In this document: piece after piece, positions 16,440 to 25,111 of the stretch
How positions within the stretch are numbered: the stretch's first letter is position 1
Layout of the letters: each line of letters begins with the position of its first letter
Position numbers and translations under genes: made by a program
Origin: Algicola sp.
GTDB lineage: Bacteria > Bacteroidota > Bacteroidia > Flavobacteriales > Flavobacteriaceae
Length of the DNA: 46,875 bases
Reading direction: 5' to 3'
Assembly: GCA_018222835.1 (NCBI GenBank)
Contig: JAAEZN010000019.1
Span: 1 to 46,875 of the forward strand
Notes under the pieces: model-generated
Seen by the model: only the letters and a program-made list of their open reading frames with translations
What the model was told of the DNA's origin: nothing
The model's database searches: none

Positions 16440-17171
16440 ATGCTTGGAGCAATCAAAAATGTGGGGCATTTGTTGTATAGGGTTTGGTTCTATATTTTGG
16501 TCGCCGTTCCTATCTTTCTTTTTTTTCCGTTTCTACTGGCCACTACAATTTCCGAGAAGACCTATCCCCAATTTTTCTGGTTGGCCCGTAATCTTTGGGC
16601 AAGGCCAATACTTTACGGAATGGGCTGTTTTCCCAAAGTAGTCCGGGAGCAAAGTATGCAAAAAGGAAAGAGCTATATGTTGGTGGCCAACCATACAAGT
16701 ATGCTCGATATTATGCTGATGCTCCATGTAAGTAAAAACCCTTTTGTTTTTGTGGGGAAAAAGGAGCTGGTAAAGATTCCCATATTCGGGTTTTTCTATA
16801 AAAGAGTATGCATTTTAGTGGATAGGGACAGTGTTCGAAGCCGGACAGGAGTGTACCGAAGGGCACAGAGACGGTTAGATCAAGGTTTAAGTATTTGTAT
16901 TTTCCCAGAAGGAGGGGTTCCAGACGAGGAAGTGATTTTGGACAGTTTTAAGGATGGTGCCTTTAAAATGGCCATTGCCCATAAAATTCCTGTGGTACCG
17001 ATAACATTTTACGATAATAAGAAAAGGTTTTCGTTTACATTTTATAGTGGTAGGCCCGGCAGTATCAGGGTAAAAGTGCATCGCTTTTTTGAAACGGGAA
17101 TCCTGAGTCCCGAGGATACATCTACTTTAAGGGAAGAGGTGAGGGATGTTATTCTTGAAGAGCTGACTTGA
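16440..17171 (+). CDS. plsC: 1-acyl-sn-glycerol-3-phosphate acyltransferase (PlsC family)
   Basis: The enzyme transfers an acyl chain to lysophosphatidic acid at the inner membrane. The 243-residue protein has an N-terminal membrane segment (about 13-35), the catalytic HX4D box in NHTSMLD (H85, D90), the substrate-binding IFGFFYKR region and FPEGG (155-159; often FPEGTR in the family). Other acyltransferases of this fold use the same boxes, so the acceptor is inferred. Its stop lies one base before the end of the convergent GAF gene. Confidence 0.9.
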   Translation: MLGAIKNVGHLLYRVWFYILVAVPIFLFFPFLLATTISEKTYPQFFWLARNLWARPILYGMGCFPKVVREQSMQKGKSYMLVANHTSMLDIMLMLHVSKNPFVFVGKKELVKIPIFGFFYKRVCILVDRDSVRSRTGVYRRAQRRLDQGLSICIFPEGGVPDEEVILDSFKDGAFKMAIAHKIPVVPITFYDNKKRFSFTFYSGRPGSIRVKVHRFFETGILSPEDTSTLREEVRDVILEELT

Positions 17172-17172
17172 G

Positions 17173-18393
17173 TTAATCCAATGCGTTTTCGGGCAATGCA
17201 AGGTTGGGTAGTTGCAAAACAATATGTTTTATGTGTGTTCCATCGTTGAAAGAGCTTATGGTCTCATGGAAAATTTGATACCCTTTTACGGTGTTTAGAA
17301 GCTCGATTTGGTCTCTCCAATTTACCATCTCTTCTCGGTACCAATAATTTTTATGGGATTCGTGATCCAATCCTTTACAGTGGTATTCAACATCGATTTT
17401 CACTTTATCTTCCAAAGCTTTTATCCCAATTTTAAAATGTTGGTTTGTAACACCGTTTATAATGGATTGCTCAACAATATTCTCAAAGAGCATGAGTACT
17501 ACGAACGATGGTATGGTTGCCTGCTTTGACCTGTTATTGTCCTTTTCCATTGATACGGTATAGTCGAAAGAATCATCGTATCTTAATTTTTGAAGCTTTA
17601 AATACCAATGCAGCATATCGATCTCGTTATACAAAGAGACCGAGTCTTGTCCAATCTGTTTTAAATAAAACCGAACAAGCTTACTGAAAGTGGAAAAATA
17701 ATCGAGGGCCAATTTTGTGTTTTGAGTAGTAATAAAGTATTGTATGGCGTTCAGGGCATTAAAAACAAAATGTGGATTAAGCTGGGAATTGAGGGTTTTT
17801 AGCTTCAGTTCCAAAACCTCTTCTCGGATCTGGATAAGCTTGAGTTCTTTTTCGATCAGCTGTTTATTTGCTCTTACACTTTTAATTTTTATGGCACAGA
17901 TAGATGCTATGGCCGACAACATTTTTAAATGTCGATTTGTGAAAAAACCTTTTTCTGGATGCTCGCAGTCTATTACCCCATAAACATCATTTTCGTATTT
18001 AATGGGGACACAAATTTCAGATAGCCTAAAATCATCATCTACTATATATCTCGAATCTTGCGTGGTGTCCAAAATAAGTTCGGGCACGCCAGTTACGGCA
18101 ACACTTCCGGTAATGCCTTCTCCAACAGTTATTTCTACCGGATTGTACAGTGTCTGGTCTTTTGGACTTTTTGGTCCGTAAGCAGCTTTTTGTATGAGTA
18201 TATTTTGTTGAGGATCAACCAGGTAGATCACGCAATCTACAAACCCTAATTTGGAAATACAGTTTTTTGCCACATCCCAAAGAATGTCTTCTTCATTTTC
18301 TTTTCCCATGAGTGATTTGGAAAAGTAGATAAGGATATCTTCAAACTGTTCAGTATTCACATTATCAGTTGGTTGGTTTGTGTTTTGAGGCAT
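17173..18393 (-). CDS. GAF domain plus LytS-type histidine kinase-like protein
   Basis: Residues about 20-175 form a GAF sensor domain (GEGITGSVAV, DDDFRLSEICVPI, YGVIDCEHP). A short coiled linker leads to a His_kinase (LytS-type) domain with QLNPHFVFNALNAIQYF; H208 is the expected phosphoacceptor. The ATP-binding part is weak: the usual asparagine box reads LMLFENIVEQSIING, and no clear glycine-rich G boxes follow. There is no membrane segment and no adjacent LytTR response regulator. It may bind a small ligand and signal without being an active kinase. Confidence 0.85.
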   Translation of the reverse strand: MPQNTNQPTDNVNTEQFEDILIYFSKSLMGKENEEDILWDVAKNCISKLGFVDCVIYLVDPQQNILIQKAAYGPKSPKDQTLYNPVEITVGEGITGSVAVTGVPELILDTTQDSRYIVDDDFRLSEICVPIKYENDVYGVIDCEHPEKGFFTNRHLKMLSAIASICAIKIKSVRANKQLIEKELKLIQIREEVLELKLKTLNSQLNPHFVFNALNAIQYFITTQNTKLALDYFSTFSKLVRFYLKQIGQDSVSLYNEIDMLHWYLKLQKLRYDDSFDYTVSMEKDNNRSKQATIPSFVVLMLFENIVEQSIINGVTNQHFKIGIKALEDKVKIDVEYHCKGLDHESHKNYWYREEMVNWRDQIELLNTVKGYQIFHETISSFNDGTHIKHIVLQLPNLALPENALD

Positions 18394-18424
18394 AATGTAA
18401 GAAAAATATGCGAATATTTGATTT

Positions 18425-18460
18425 TAAAAAAAGCCCTCTATTTAAATAGAAGGCTTAATT
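18425..18460 (-). terminator. Terminator of the sigma factor operon
   Basis: Read on the minus strand, AAGCCTTCTATTTAAATAGA then GGGCTT forms a stem followed by a run of T. It does not lie downstream of the barrel-protein stop at 18502 by more than 75 bases and precedes the GAF gene. Confidence 0.7.
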
Positions 18461-18501
18461 GATTGCATAGAGGAGCAACCTTCCTAACCAACTTCTTTGT
18501 A

Positions 18502-19950
18502 CTAAAATTTAAAACTAAAGCCACTATAAACTCCTATGGAATAGGGTTGAAAGTTGCCGGAAACATTGGAAAACGTATTTAATTGATATTTAAAAACGGG
18601 TTCCACATTTATTTTGATTTTGGGAGAAAACTTATAATTAAGTCCCATACCCACATTGGCGCTAAAGTTTAAAGAATTTATATTGTTCGCCTTGCCCACT
18701 TCCGTAACTAAGTCGTTGGATTCCAACAAAACAGAATTATCTACCAAAAACAGGGAACTGAAGCCCCCGATGAGGTCAACACCAAACTTTTTGTCCAAAA
18801 CGGCATAGTTTACCTCCAACGGAACTTCAATATAGCCCAGTTGTTGTACCATTTTACCGTCAAGGGCAGGAACACTGTTTTCAGCAATTTCTTTGGATGT
18901 GACTGATGGAGAAGCTTTGTTGGCATCTCTACTTTCAACAATTATATTTGTTGGGTTCGGACTGTAATCAATATTGGCAATTTTGTCTGTTGCTGCGGCA
19001 CGTAGAGTAGAGGAGAAAAGCACATCGTTGGTGCTATACCCATAATTAACTCGATGCACCCCAGAACGTATTTTTAGTTTTTTGCCCATTTCGTATGCTA
19101 CGGTAAGCCCATAGCTTAGATTTAGGTTTCCCGATTTTGAGTTGGAGGAAAAGTCCGGTCCAATAGGAGAACCATCTCCAGAAGCATCAAAATAAACCGG
19201 GGCCAAAGAAGGACCAACAGACCATTTACCAGAGTTGTTATTGGCAATCGCCTCATCTAAACCTAAATCCTCTTGCTCTTTAATGGCATCATAAATAGAT
19301 TGTTTTTCCACCTCATTCTTTTTTTCCTCATTGAGCGCAACTGCTTCCTCTAAATTGGAAGTAGTTGAAATGGACTGCTTATCAGTAGGTTCGCTATCAG
19401 GTTTATTGGAGGCCAAAACCGTATTGCTTTCAGATACTTTTTTACTGTTTTTTGAAAATTGGGATTCCGATGGGGTCAAATTGTTTTCAGATTTATTATC
19501 TGCCGTGGCCAGATTGTTTTTGGTTGAGGGGGATAATGATGTCGAAGAGACTTTTGTCTTGTTGATAGAAGATTCCGAATTGCTGGTCTTTGTGGAGTTT
19601 CCTGTTTCTGCCAAAACCTCATTGTCAAGCGTTAAATCAGTTTCTGGGGAAAGAGATGTTTTATTGAAGCTGTCTGCATCTTTTTCGGCATCAGCGGGAG
19701 GAGAGGTATTCTCTACATCCGTAATAATTTGCTGCTCTATTGGTTCGTCGGTAACCGGATTAATAACCAGTAACACGATTACCAAGGCAGCTGCTACGCC
19801 ACCAAGATACCACCAAATCGGTACTATCCGCTTCTTTTGCTTTTTGTTGTCCAAAGAGTTTTCAATGGCATTCCATACTTTTGGATCCGGAACTTCTTGA
19901 AAGTCCCGAAACTGTTCTTTGAACAATTGCTCTAAATTCTTTTTCCCCAT
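18502..19950 (-). CDS. Membrane-anchored outer-membrane beta-barrel protein, possible anti-sigma partner
   Basis: The protein of 482 residues has three parts. Residues 1-40 are cytoplasmic-type (LFKEQFRDFQEVPDPKVWNAIE, a motif common at the start of such flavobacterial proteins). Residues about 42-63 form one membrane helix (WWYLGGVAAALVIVLLVI). Residues about 70-230 are a low-complexity Ser/Asn/Lys/Glu linker. The last 250 residues have the alternating pattern of a porin-like barrel and end in Phe (YSGFSFKF). The gene starts 11 bases after the ECF sigma gene, so an anti-sigma or envelope-sensing role is inferred. Confidence 0.75.
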   Translation of the reverse strand: MGKKNLEQLFKEQFRDFQEVPDPKVWNAIENSLDNKKQKKRIVPIWWYLGGVAAALVIVLLVINPVTDEPIEQQIITDVENTSPPADAEKDADSFNKTSLSPETDLTLDNEVLAETGNSTKTSNSESSINKTKVSSTSLSPSTKNNLATADNKSENNLTPSESQFSKNSKKVSESNTVLASNKPDSEPTDKQSISTTSNLEEAVALNEEKKNEVEKQSIYDAIKEQEDLGLDEAIANNNSGKWSVGPSLAPVYFDASGDGSPIGPDFSSNSKSGNLNLSYGLTVAYEMGKKLKIRSGVHRVNYGYSTNDVLFSSTLRAAATDKIANIDYSPNPTNIIVESRDANKASPSVTSKEIAENSVPALDGKMVQQLGYIEVPLEVNYAVLDKKFGVDLIGGFSSLFLVDNSVLLESNDLVTEVGKANNINSLNFSANVGMGLNYKFSPKIKINVEPVFKYQLNTFSNVSGNFQPYSIGVYSGFSFKF

Positions 19951-19961
19951 GGTCTATCTAT

Positions 19962-20492
19962 TTAAGCAATGTTGATTTTAGTTTTCTCTATTTTGTCTCT
20001 CAAAATGGCCTTGGCTCTTGCCAAATTTGATTTTGAAGTTCCAGTTGAGGTTCCCAATAGCTCACTTATTTCTTTATGGCTATAGCCGTCCAATACATAA
20101 AGATTGAACGTTAATCGGTACTTGTGCGGTAATTCTTGAATGTATCCCAAGAGAGTAGAGAGGTTAACATCGGCGCTCTCGGTATCTATTTCGATTACAT
20201 CTTCGGTGTTTTCCGAAACCACATTGAGATATTGATCCTTACGATACTTTTGAAGAACTGTATTTACTGTTATTCTCTTGATCCATCCCTCAAAAGATCC
20301 CTTAAAGTTGAACTGATCCACTTTCTCGAAAATGGTCATAAAACTGTCGTGCAGGTTATCTTCGGCCTCGGTTTTGTTCCGGGAATATTTTAGGCACATG
20401 CCAAATAGAATACCGGAATACCTCCGGTATAGCTCAGCTTGTGCCTGCCGATTTCCTTTTTTACAGTTATGTATCAGTTCTTCAAGATCCAA
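19962..20492 (-). CDS. ECF-type RNA polymerase sigma factor
   Basis: The 176-residue protein has the sigma-70 region 2 pattern (AELYRRYSGILFGMCLKYSRN, AEDNLHDSFMTIFEKVDQF, GSFEGWIKRITVN) and a region 4 HTH (LPHKYRLTFNLYVLDGYSHKEISELLG). It would direct RNA polymerase to a set of envelope-stress or surface genes. It lies 27 bases downstream of a lipoprotein gene and 11 bases upstream of the membrane-anchored barrel protein, which probably senses for it. Confidence 0.93.
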   Translation of the reverse strand: MDLEELIHNCKKGNRQAQAELYRRYSGILFGMCLKYSRNKTEAEDNLHDSFMTIFEKVDQFNFKGSFEGWIKRITVNTVLQKYRKDQYLNVVSENTEDVIEIDTESADVNLSTLLGYIQELPHKYRLTFNLYVLDGYSHKEISELLGTSTGTSKSNLARAKAILRDKIEKTKINIA

Positions 20493-20519
20493 ATGTTGGT
20501 CAATTCTGGATTCGTACTC

Positions 20520-20960
20520 TTACTTTTGGGTCGATTCTGTTGCCACGGGAACCGTATATTCCAAATAGGTCGCATTCCCTTCGGCATCATCACCTGCATA
20601 AAATCTAAAGGTATATTCCTCGTTGTAAATTACATTGAATTTTAATGTGGCCACAACTTCTTCCACGGCTTCGGTGCATGCTCTATTTTCGTCGGTGAGC
20701 ACAGATCCGATTACAACCACATCGCGTTGGGTGGTAGCGGTTTGCACAACATCAAAACCTTCAAAAAATGTACAGCCATTGGGCCGTTGGTAGGTTATGT
20801 CAATGTCGTAAGTTTTTCCGTATTCAAACGATTCGGGCATATCTGCCTCAACCGTATGAAGGGCGGTAAAATAAAAATTGGGGGAATCATCATCCACTTC
20901 ACAAGAAACGAACCATGAGCATGCCACAAATAATACAATTGGCATTAGCACTTTTTTCAT
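20520..20960 (-). CDS. Hypothetical lipoprotein
   Basis: The ATG at 20960 gives 146 residues starting with a lipoprotein signal that ends in SWFVSCEVDDD; 12 more codons upstream are open but would spoil the signal. The mature part has a beta-sandwich-like pattern and two further cysteines (NGCTFFEG and ENRACTEAV) that could form a disulfide in the periplasm. I do not recognise the family. It stands 27 bases before the sigma factor gene on the same strand and may be the first gene of that operon. Confidence 0.75.
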   Translation of the reverse strand: MKKVLMPIVLFVACSWFVSCEVDDDSPNFYFTALHTVEADMPESFEYGKTYDIDITYQRPNGCTFFEGFDVVQTATTQRDVVVIGSVLTDENRACTEAVEEVVATLKFNVIYNEEYTFRFYAGDDAEGNATYLEYTVPVATESTQK

Positions 20961-21058
20961 AACAAAAATCCTTTTTCCCTTAGATGTACAGTACAATTAA
21001 GGGTTGCGTAGGATTTTCATAACCAAAAGTTAATCTACCTAAATAATCGATTAAAAGC

Positions 21059-22066
21059 TTATTCGCTTACCGCGGTAATGGCTTCCCGTATTTTGTCCTC
21101 TAATTCTTCGGATAGTTCCGGGTTATCCAATAGCAATGTTTTAACGGCGTCTCTACCTTGTCCCAGTTTAGTGTCTCCATAACTGAACCAAGAACCGCTT
21201 TTCTTCACAATTTCGTATGCCACGCCCAAATCGAGTATTTCCCCGATTTTTGAAATACCTTCCCCGTACATAATATCAAATTCGGCAGTTTTAAAAGGAG
21301 GGGCTACCTTGTTTTTGACCACTTTTACCCTGGTTTTGTTCCCTTGAACTTCGCCATCGGTACTTTTAATTTGGGTGGAACGCCTAATGTCCAACCGTAC
21401 AGAGGCATAGAACTTAAGTGCATTACCTCCTGTGGTAGTTTCGGGGTTTCCGAACATTACCCCGATTTTTTCCCGCAACTGGTTAATAAATATTACGGTA
21501 CACTTGGTCTTGCTTATGGTAGAAGTAAGTTTTCTGAGCGCTTGGGACATTAATCTTGCATGAAGTCCCATTTTGGAGTCACCCATTTCTCCTTCGATTT
21601 CACTTTTTGGAGTTAAGGCCGCTACGGAATCCACAATAACAATATCAATGGCGCCAGAACGGATAAGGTTATCGGCGATTTCCAATGCTTGTTCCCCATG
21701 ATCGGGCTGTGAAATAATCAAATTGTCAATATCTACCCCAAGCTTTTTCGCATAGAAACGATCAAAGGCGTGTTCAGCATCAATAAAAGCGGCAATGCCA
21801 CCGGCCTTTTGGGCCTCTGCGATTGCATGCAAGGTCAAAGTGGTCTTACCGGATGATTCCGGACCATATATTTCAACAACTCTTCCCTTGGGGTAACCAC
21901 CGACCCCGAGTGCAATATCCAATCCTAACGAGCCGGAAGGAATAACCTCCACATCTTCAACAACACTGTCCCCCATTTTCATAACAGCACCTTTCCCGTA
22001 GGTTTTGTCCAATTTATCTAGTGTAAGTTTGAGGGCTTTTAATTTTGCTTCTTTCTCTTTGCTCAT
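21059..22066 (-). CDS. recA: Recombinase RecA
   Basis: RecA forms filaments on single-stranded DNA, drives strand exchange and triggers LexA cleavage. The 335-residue protein has the Walker A motif GPESSGKTT (68-76), the [16 protein letters not shown]alker B region, and [20 protein letters not shown] (L2). The start at 22066 ([19 protein letters not shown]) fits the family; a 17-codon extension upstream does not. No intein or interruption is seen. I do not see a clear Bacteroidota promoter upstream. Confidence 0.98.
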   Translation of the reverse strand: MSKEKEAKLKALKLTLDKLDKTYGKGAVMKMGDSVVEDVEVIPSGSLGLDIALGVGGYPKGRVVEIYGPESSGKTTLTLHAIAEAQKAGGIAAFIDAEHAFDRFYAKKLGVDIDNLIISQPDHGEQALEIADNLIRSGAIDIVIVDSVAALTPKSEIEGEMGDSKMGLHARLMSQALRKLTSTISKTKCTVIFINQLREKIGVMFGNPETTTGGNALKFYASVRLDIRRSTQIKSTDGEVQGNKTRVKVVKNKVAPPFKTAEFDIMYGEGISKIGEILDLGVAYEIVKKSGSWFSYGDTKLGQGRDAVKTLLLDNPELSEELEDKIREAITAVSE

Positions 22067-22242
22067 GGTAAAAATTGTTAGGAAGGCTAAAATACCATTT
22101 CTTTCCACATGCCACAAAGACGACGCAACCTTTTTAATAACAATGCATCTTGGGTGTACTAACTCATCTTTATAGAGCTGTATTTAGCTCAGAATTGCTA
22201 GAAAAGAAAATTTAGTTGTGAAAAAGAAAAAGTGAATTAAGG

Positions 22243-22260
22243 GGGCCTAACGGCCCTTTT
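22243..22260 (+). terminator. GC-rich hairpin upstream of trhO
   Basis: GGGCC and GGCCC enclose the loop TAAC and are followed by TTTT, the form of an intrinsic terminator. No gene on the plus strand ends before it, so it may end a short leader or small RNA, or merely overlap the promoter of trhO. Confidence 0.4.
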
Positions 22261-22291
22261 GGTTTACTGTTCTTTTCAATCCCTATCTTTG
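22258..22291 (+). promoter_or_regulatory. Promoter of trhO (Bacteroidota type)
   Basis: TTTG at 22258-22261 and TATCTTTG at 22284-22291 match the -33 and -7 elements (TTTG and TAnnTTTG) with 22 bases between. The ATG is 45 bases downstream. Confidence 0.6.
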
Positions 22292-22335
22292 CAGAAAATT
22301 TTAAAGGACCATTCTTTAACTTAATCAGGTATAGC

Positions 22336-23367
22336 ATGCAACTGTACAATACATTAAGTGCAAAAGAAAGGGAAGCTCTTATTGAGGAAGCCGGGAAGGA
22401 CAGGCTTACCATCTCTTTCTATAAATATGCACATATAGGAAACCCTCGAATATTGAGGAACCATCTTTTTTTGGCTTGGGACGGTATGGATGTTCTTGGC
22501 CGTATTTATGTCGCTCACGAAGGCATTAATGCCCAACTTTCGGTGCCGGCAGAGAATTTTGGGATTTTTAAGGAACACTTGGACAGCATTTCTTTTTTGG
22601 AAAATGTACGATTGAATATTGCCATTGAGCAGGACAATAAATCTTTTTTAAAACTCAAGGTAAAGGTTCGTAAAAAGATTGTGGCCGATGGCCTCAACGA
22701 CGACACTTTTGATGTGACCAATAAAGGAATCCACGTAGGGGCAGAGCAATTCAACGAACTTATTGAGGACGAAAATACTGTGTTGGTGGATATGCGCAAC
22801 CACTACGAAAGTGAGATAGGCCATTTTAAAAATGCCATAACTCCAGATGTGGATACCTTTCGTGATTCGCTAGATATTATTGAGGAAAATTTAGCTGAGC
22901 ACAAGGAGGATAAAAAACTTGTGATGTACTGTACCGGAGGTATTCGTTGCGAGAAAGCCAGTGCCTACTACAAACACAAAGGTTTTAAAAATGTATATCA
23001 GCTAGAAGGTGGGATAATTGAATACACCAGACAAGTGCGTGAAAAGAACTTGGAAAACAAATTCTTGGGGAAAAACTTTGTTTTTGACCACAGAAGGGGT
23101 GAACGTATTTCTGAAGAAGTGATAGCGCACTGCCACCAATGTGGAAAACCTTGCGATACACATGTAAACTGCGCCAACGAAGCTTGTCATTTATTGTTTA
23201 TTCAATGCGAGGAATGTGCCAAAGAGATGAACAATTGTTGCTCCGTGGAATGCAAAGAAGTACATGCTTTACCTTATGAAGAACAAAAACGTTTGCGAAA
23301 GGGTAAGGGCGCCAGCAACAAAATATTTAAAAAAGGACGTTCCCCTGTGTTGAAATACAAGAAGTAG
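22336..23367 (+). CDS. trhO: tRNA uridine(34) hydroxylase TrhO (rhodanese family)
   Basis: TrhO uses oxygen to form 5-hydroxyuridine at the wobble position of tRNA. The 343-residue protein has the N-terminal domain with GRIYVAHEGINAQLS (56-69), the rhodanese domain with the active loop MYCTGGIRCEKAS (C199, C205), and a Cys-rich C terminus (CHQCGKPCDTHVNC, CEECAKEMNNCC) that probably binds zinc. Such a Cys-rich tail is normal for the family. It is transcribed away from recA. Confidence 0.93.
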   Translation: MQLYNTLSAKEREALIEEAGKDRLTISFYKYAHIGNPRILRNHLFLAWDGMDVLGRIYVAHEGINAQLSVPAENFGIFKEHLDSISFLENVRLNIAIEQDNKSFLKLKVKVRKKIVADGLNDDTFDVTNKGIHVGAEQFNELIEDENTVLVDMRNHYESEIGHFKNAITPDVDTFRDSLDIIEENLAEHKEDKKLVMYCTGGIRCEKASAYYKHKGFKNVYQLEGGIIEYTRQVREKNLENKFLGKNFVFDHRRGERISEEVIAHCHQCGKPCDTHVNCANEACHLLFIQCEECAKEMNNCCSVECKEVHALPYEEQKRLRKGKGASNKIFKKGRSPVLKYKK

Positions 23368-23469
23368 CATTTCCCTACTGCCACAAATTGTACTATATTT
23401 ACAATTAGTAATTTTTATGAACCCTATTTAAGGAGGTGGTTTAAATTTCCTTAAATCAAGATATTATAT

Positions 23470-24630
23470 ATGGCGTGTAGCAGTTGTTCAACCGGCAAGG
23501 ATGGACAACCGCGTGGTTGCAAGAACAATGGTACTTGCGGCACTGATGGTTGTAACAAGCTGACAGTCTTTGATTGGCTTTCCAATATGTCGTTGCCCAA
23601 CGGTCAAAAACCCTTTGATTGTGTTGAGGTACGTTTTAAAAATAGCAGAAAAGAATTTTATCGAAACTCGGACAGTCTTCAATTGTCCATAGGTGATGTT
23701 GTGGCCACTCAGGCCAAGTCCGGTCACGATATCGGAGTGGTTACTTTGACCGGTGAACTGGTGCGAATTCAAATGAAACGCAAAAAAGTATCGCCAGAAG
23801 ACAAGAATATTCCAAAAGTTTACAGAAAAGCTTCACAAAGGGATATTGATATTTGGCAAAAATGTAGGGACAAGGAAGAAGAAATCAAGAAGCGGTCCCG
23901 AGAGATAGCCATTTCACTGAAACTACAGATGAAATTGAGCGATGTGGAGTTCCAAGGCGATGGTTCCAAAGCTACGTTCTATTACACGGCCGAAGATCGT
24001 GTGGATTTTAGACAATTGATCAAGGACATGGCCAAAGCCTTTGGTATTCGTATAGAGATGCGCCAAATTGGCTATAGGCAAGAAGCGCAGCGCTTGGGAG
24101 GAATCGGTTCCTGTGGGCGTGAACTTTGCTGCTCCACTTGGTTGACCGATTTTAGATCGGTGAGTACCGCCTCTGCGCGCTACCAACAGCTTGCCTTGAA
24201 CCCCCAAAAATTGGCAGGTCAGTGCGGCAAGCTCAAATGTTGTCTCAACTATGAGCTCGATATGTATCTCGAAGCCCTGAAAAACTTTCCTCCTTCGGAC
24301 TGTAAGCTAAAAACAAGCAAGGGATTGGCCTTTTGCCAGAAAGCCGATATTTTTAAAGAAAAGCTCTGGTTTTCCTATAAGGACGAACCTGCAATTTGGC
24401 ACACTTTGACCAAAGACCAAGTATTGGAAATTTTGGAGCTGAACAAGAAAAATCAAAAAGTAGCAAGCCTTGAGGAGTATGCTGCTGATAATATTATTGA
24501 AGAAAAAACAACTTTTGAGAACGTTGTGGGTCAAGATAGCCTTACCCGATTCGATAGGCCCAAAAAGAAAAAACGAAGAAATAAAAAGCGAAGAAAGCCA
24601 AAACCTAAAGCATCATCCAATGCGAAATAA
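23470..24630 (+). CDS. PSP1 domain protein (RicT/YaaT family)
   Basis: The 386-residue protein opens with a Cys-rich stretch (CSSCSTGKDGQPRGCKNNGTC), continues into a PSP1 domain (about 60-270, with RQIGYRQEAQRLGGIGSCG, ELCCSTWL and GKLKCCLNYE) and ends in a Lys/Arg-rich tail. In Bacillus, RicT is part of an Fe-S-containing complex affecting RNase Y and competence; the role in Bacteroidota is not settled. Its end overlaps gldH by 11 bases. PSP1-gldH-PBP is a common flavobacterial order. Confidence 0.9.
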   Translation: MACSSCSTGKDGQPRGCKNNGTCGTDGCNKLTVFDWLSNMSLPNGQKPFDCVEVRFKNSRKEFYRNSDSLQLSIGDVVATQAKSGHDIGVVTLTGELVRIQMKRKKVSPEDKNIPKVYRKASQRDIDIWQKCRDKEEEIKKRSREIAISLKLQMKLSDVEFQGDGSKATFYYTAEDRVDFRQLIKDMAKAFGIRIEMRQIGYRQEAQRLGGIGSCGRELCCSTWLTDFRSVSTASARYQQLALNPQKLAGQCGKLKCCLNYELDMYLEALKNFPPSDCKLKTSKGLAFCQKADIFKEKLWFSYKDEPAIWHTLTKDQVLEILELNKKNQKVASLEEYAADNIIEEKTTFENVVGQDSLTRFDRPKKKKRRNKKRRKPKPKASSNAK

Positions 24631-25111
24631 ATTTTTGTTGCTTCTTATTGCCGTAATATCCCTTTCATCTTGCAATGAATTGTTGGTGTATTCCGATTAT
24701 CAGCCCATAAAAGAAGGAAAATGGGAACTCGATAAAAAAGTGGATTTTGAATTCTCCGGACTTGATTCCACGCAAACATACAACCTGTTCATCAATATTA
24801 GAAATGATGATTCTTATGCCTTCAGCAATTTATTTTTGATTGCCGAGTTAGAATATCCCAGTGGCAACACAATTAAGGACACGTTGGAGTATAGAATGGC
24901 GGAACCCAGTGGCGAATGGCTGGGAAAAGGAATGGGGGGCGTCAAGGAAAATAAACTTTGGTATAAGGAAATGATCGATTTTTCGGATTCTGGCGTATAT
25001 AAAGTAAACATTTCGCACGCCATGCGCAAAAATGGCAATGTGGAAGGCCTTCATGTTTTGGAAGGAGTAACAGATGTTGGTTTGGAAATAGAAAAAGCAC
25101 CCAAATTATAA
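24620..25111 (+). CDS. gldH: Gliding motility lipoprotein GldH
   Basis: GldH is one of the lipoproteins needed for gliding and type IX secretion in Flavobacterium. The start is the ATG at 24620, inside the end of the PSP1 gene; the 163-residue product begins with a lipoprotein signal ending SLSSC (C18). It has the family features VYSDYQPIKEGKWELDKKV, YNLFINIRNDDSYAFSNLFL and a final VTDVGLEIEK. Its stop overlaps the next ATG by one base. A gldH gene does not by itself prove that the strain glides. Confidence 0.94.
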   Translation: MRNKFLLLLIAVISLSSCNELLVYSDYQPIKEGKWELDKKVDFEFSGLDSTQTYNLFINIRNDDSYAFSNLFLIAELEYPSGNTIKDTLEYRMAEPSGEWLGKGMGGVKENKLWYKEMIDFSDSGVYKVNISHAMRKNGNVEGLHVLEGVTDVGLEIEKAPKL

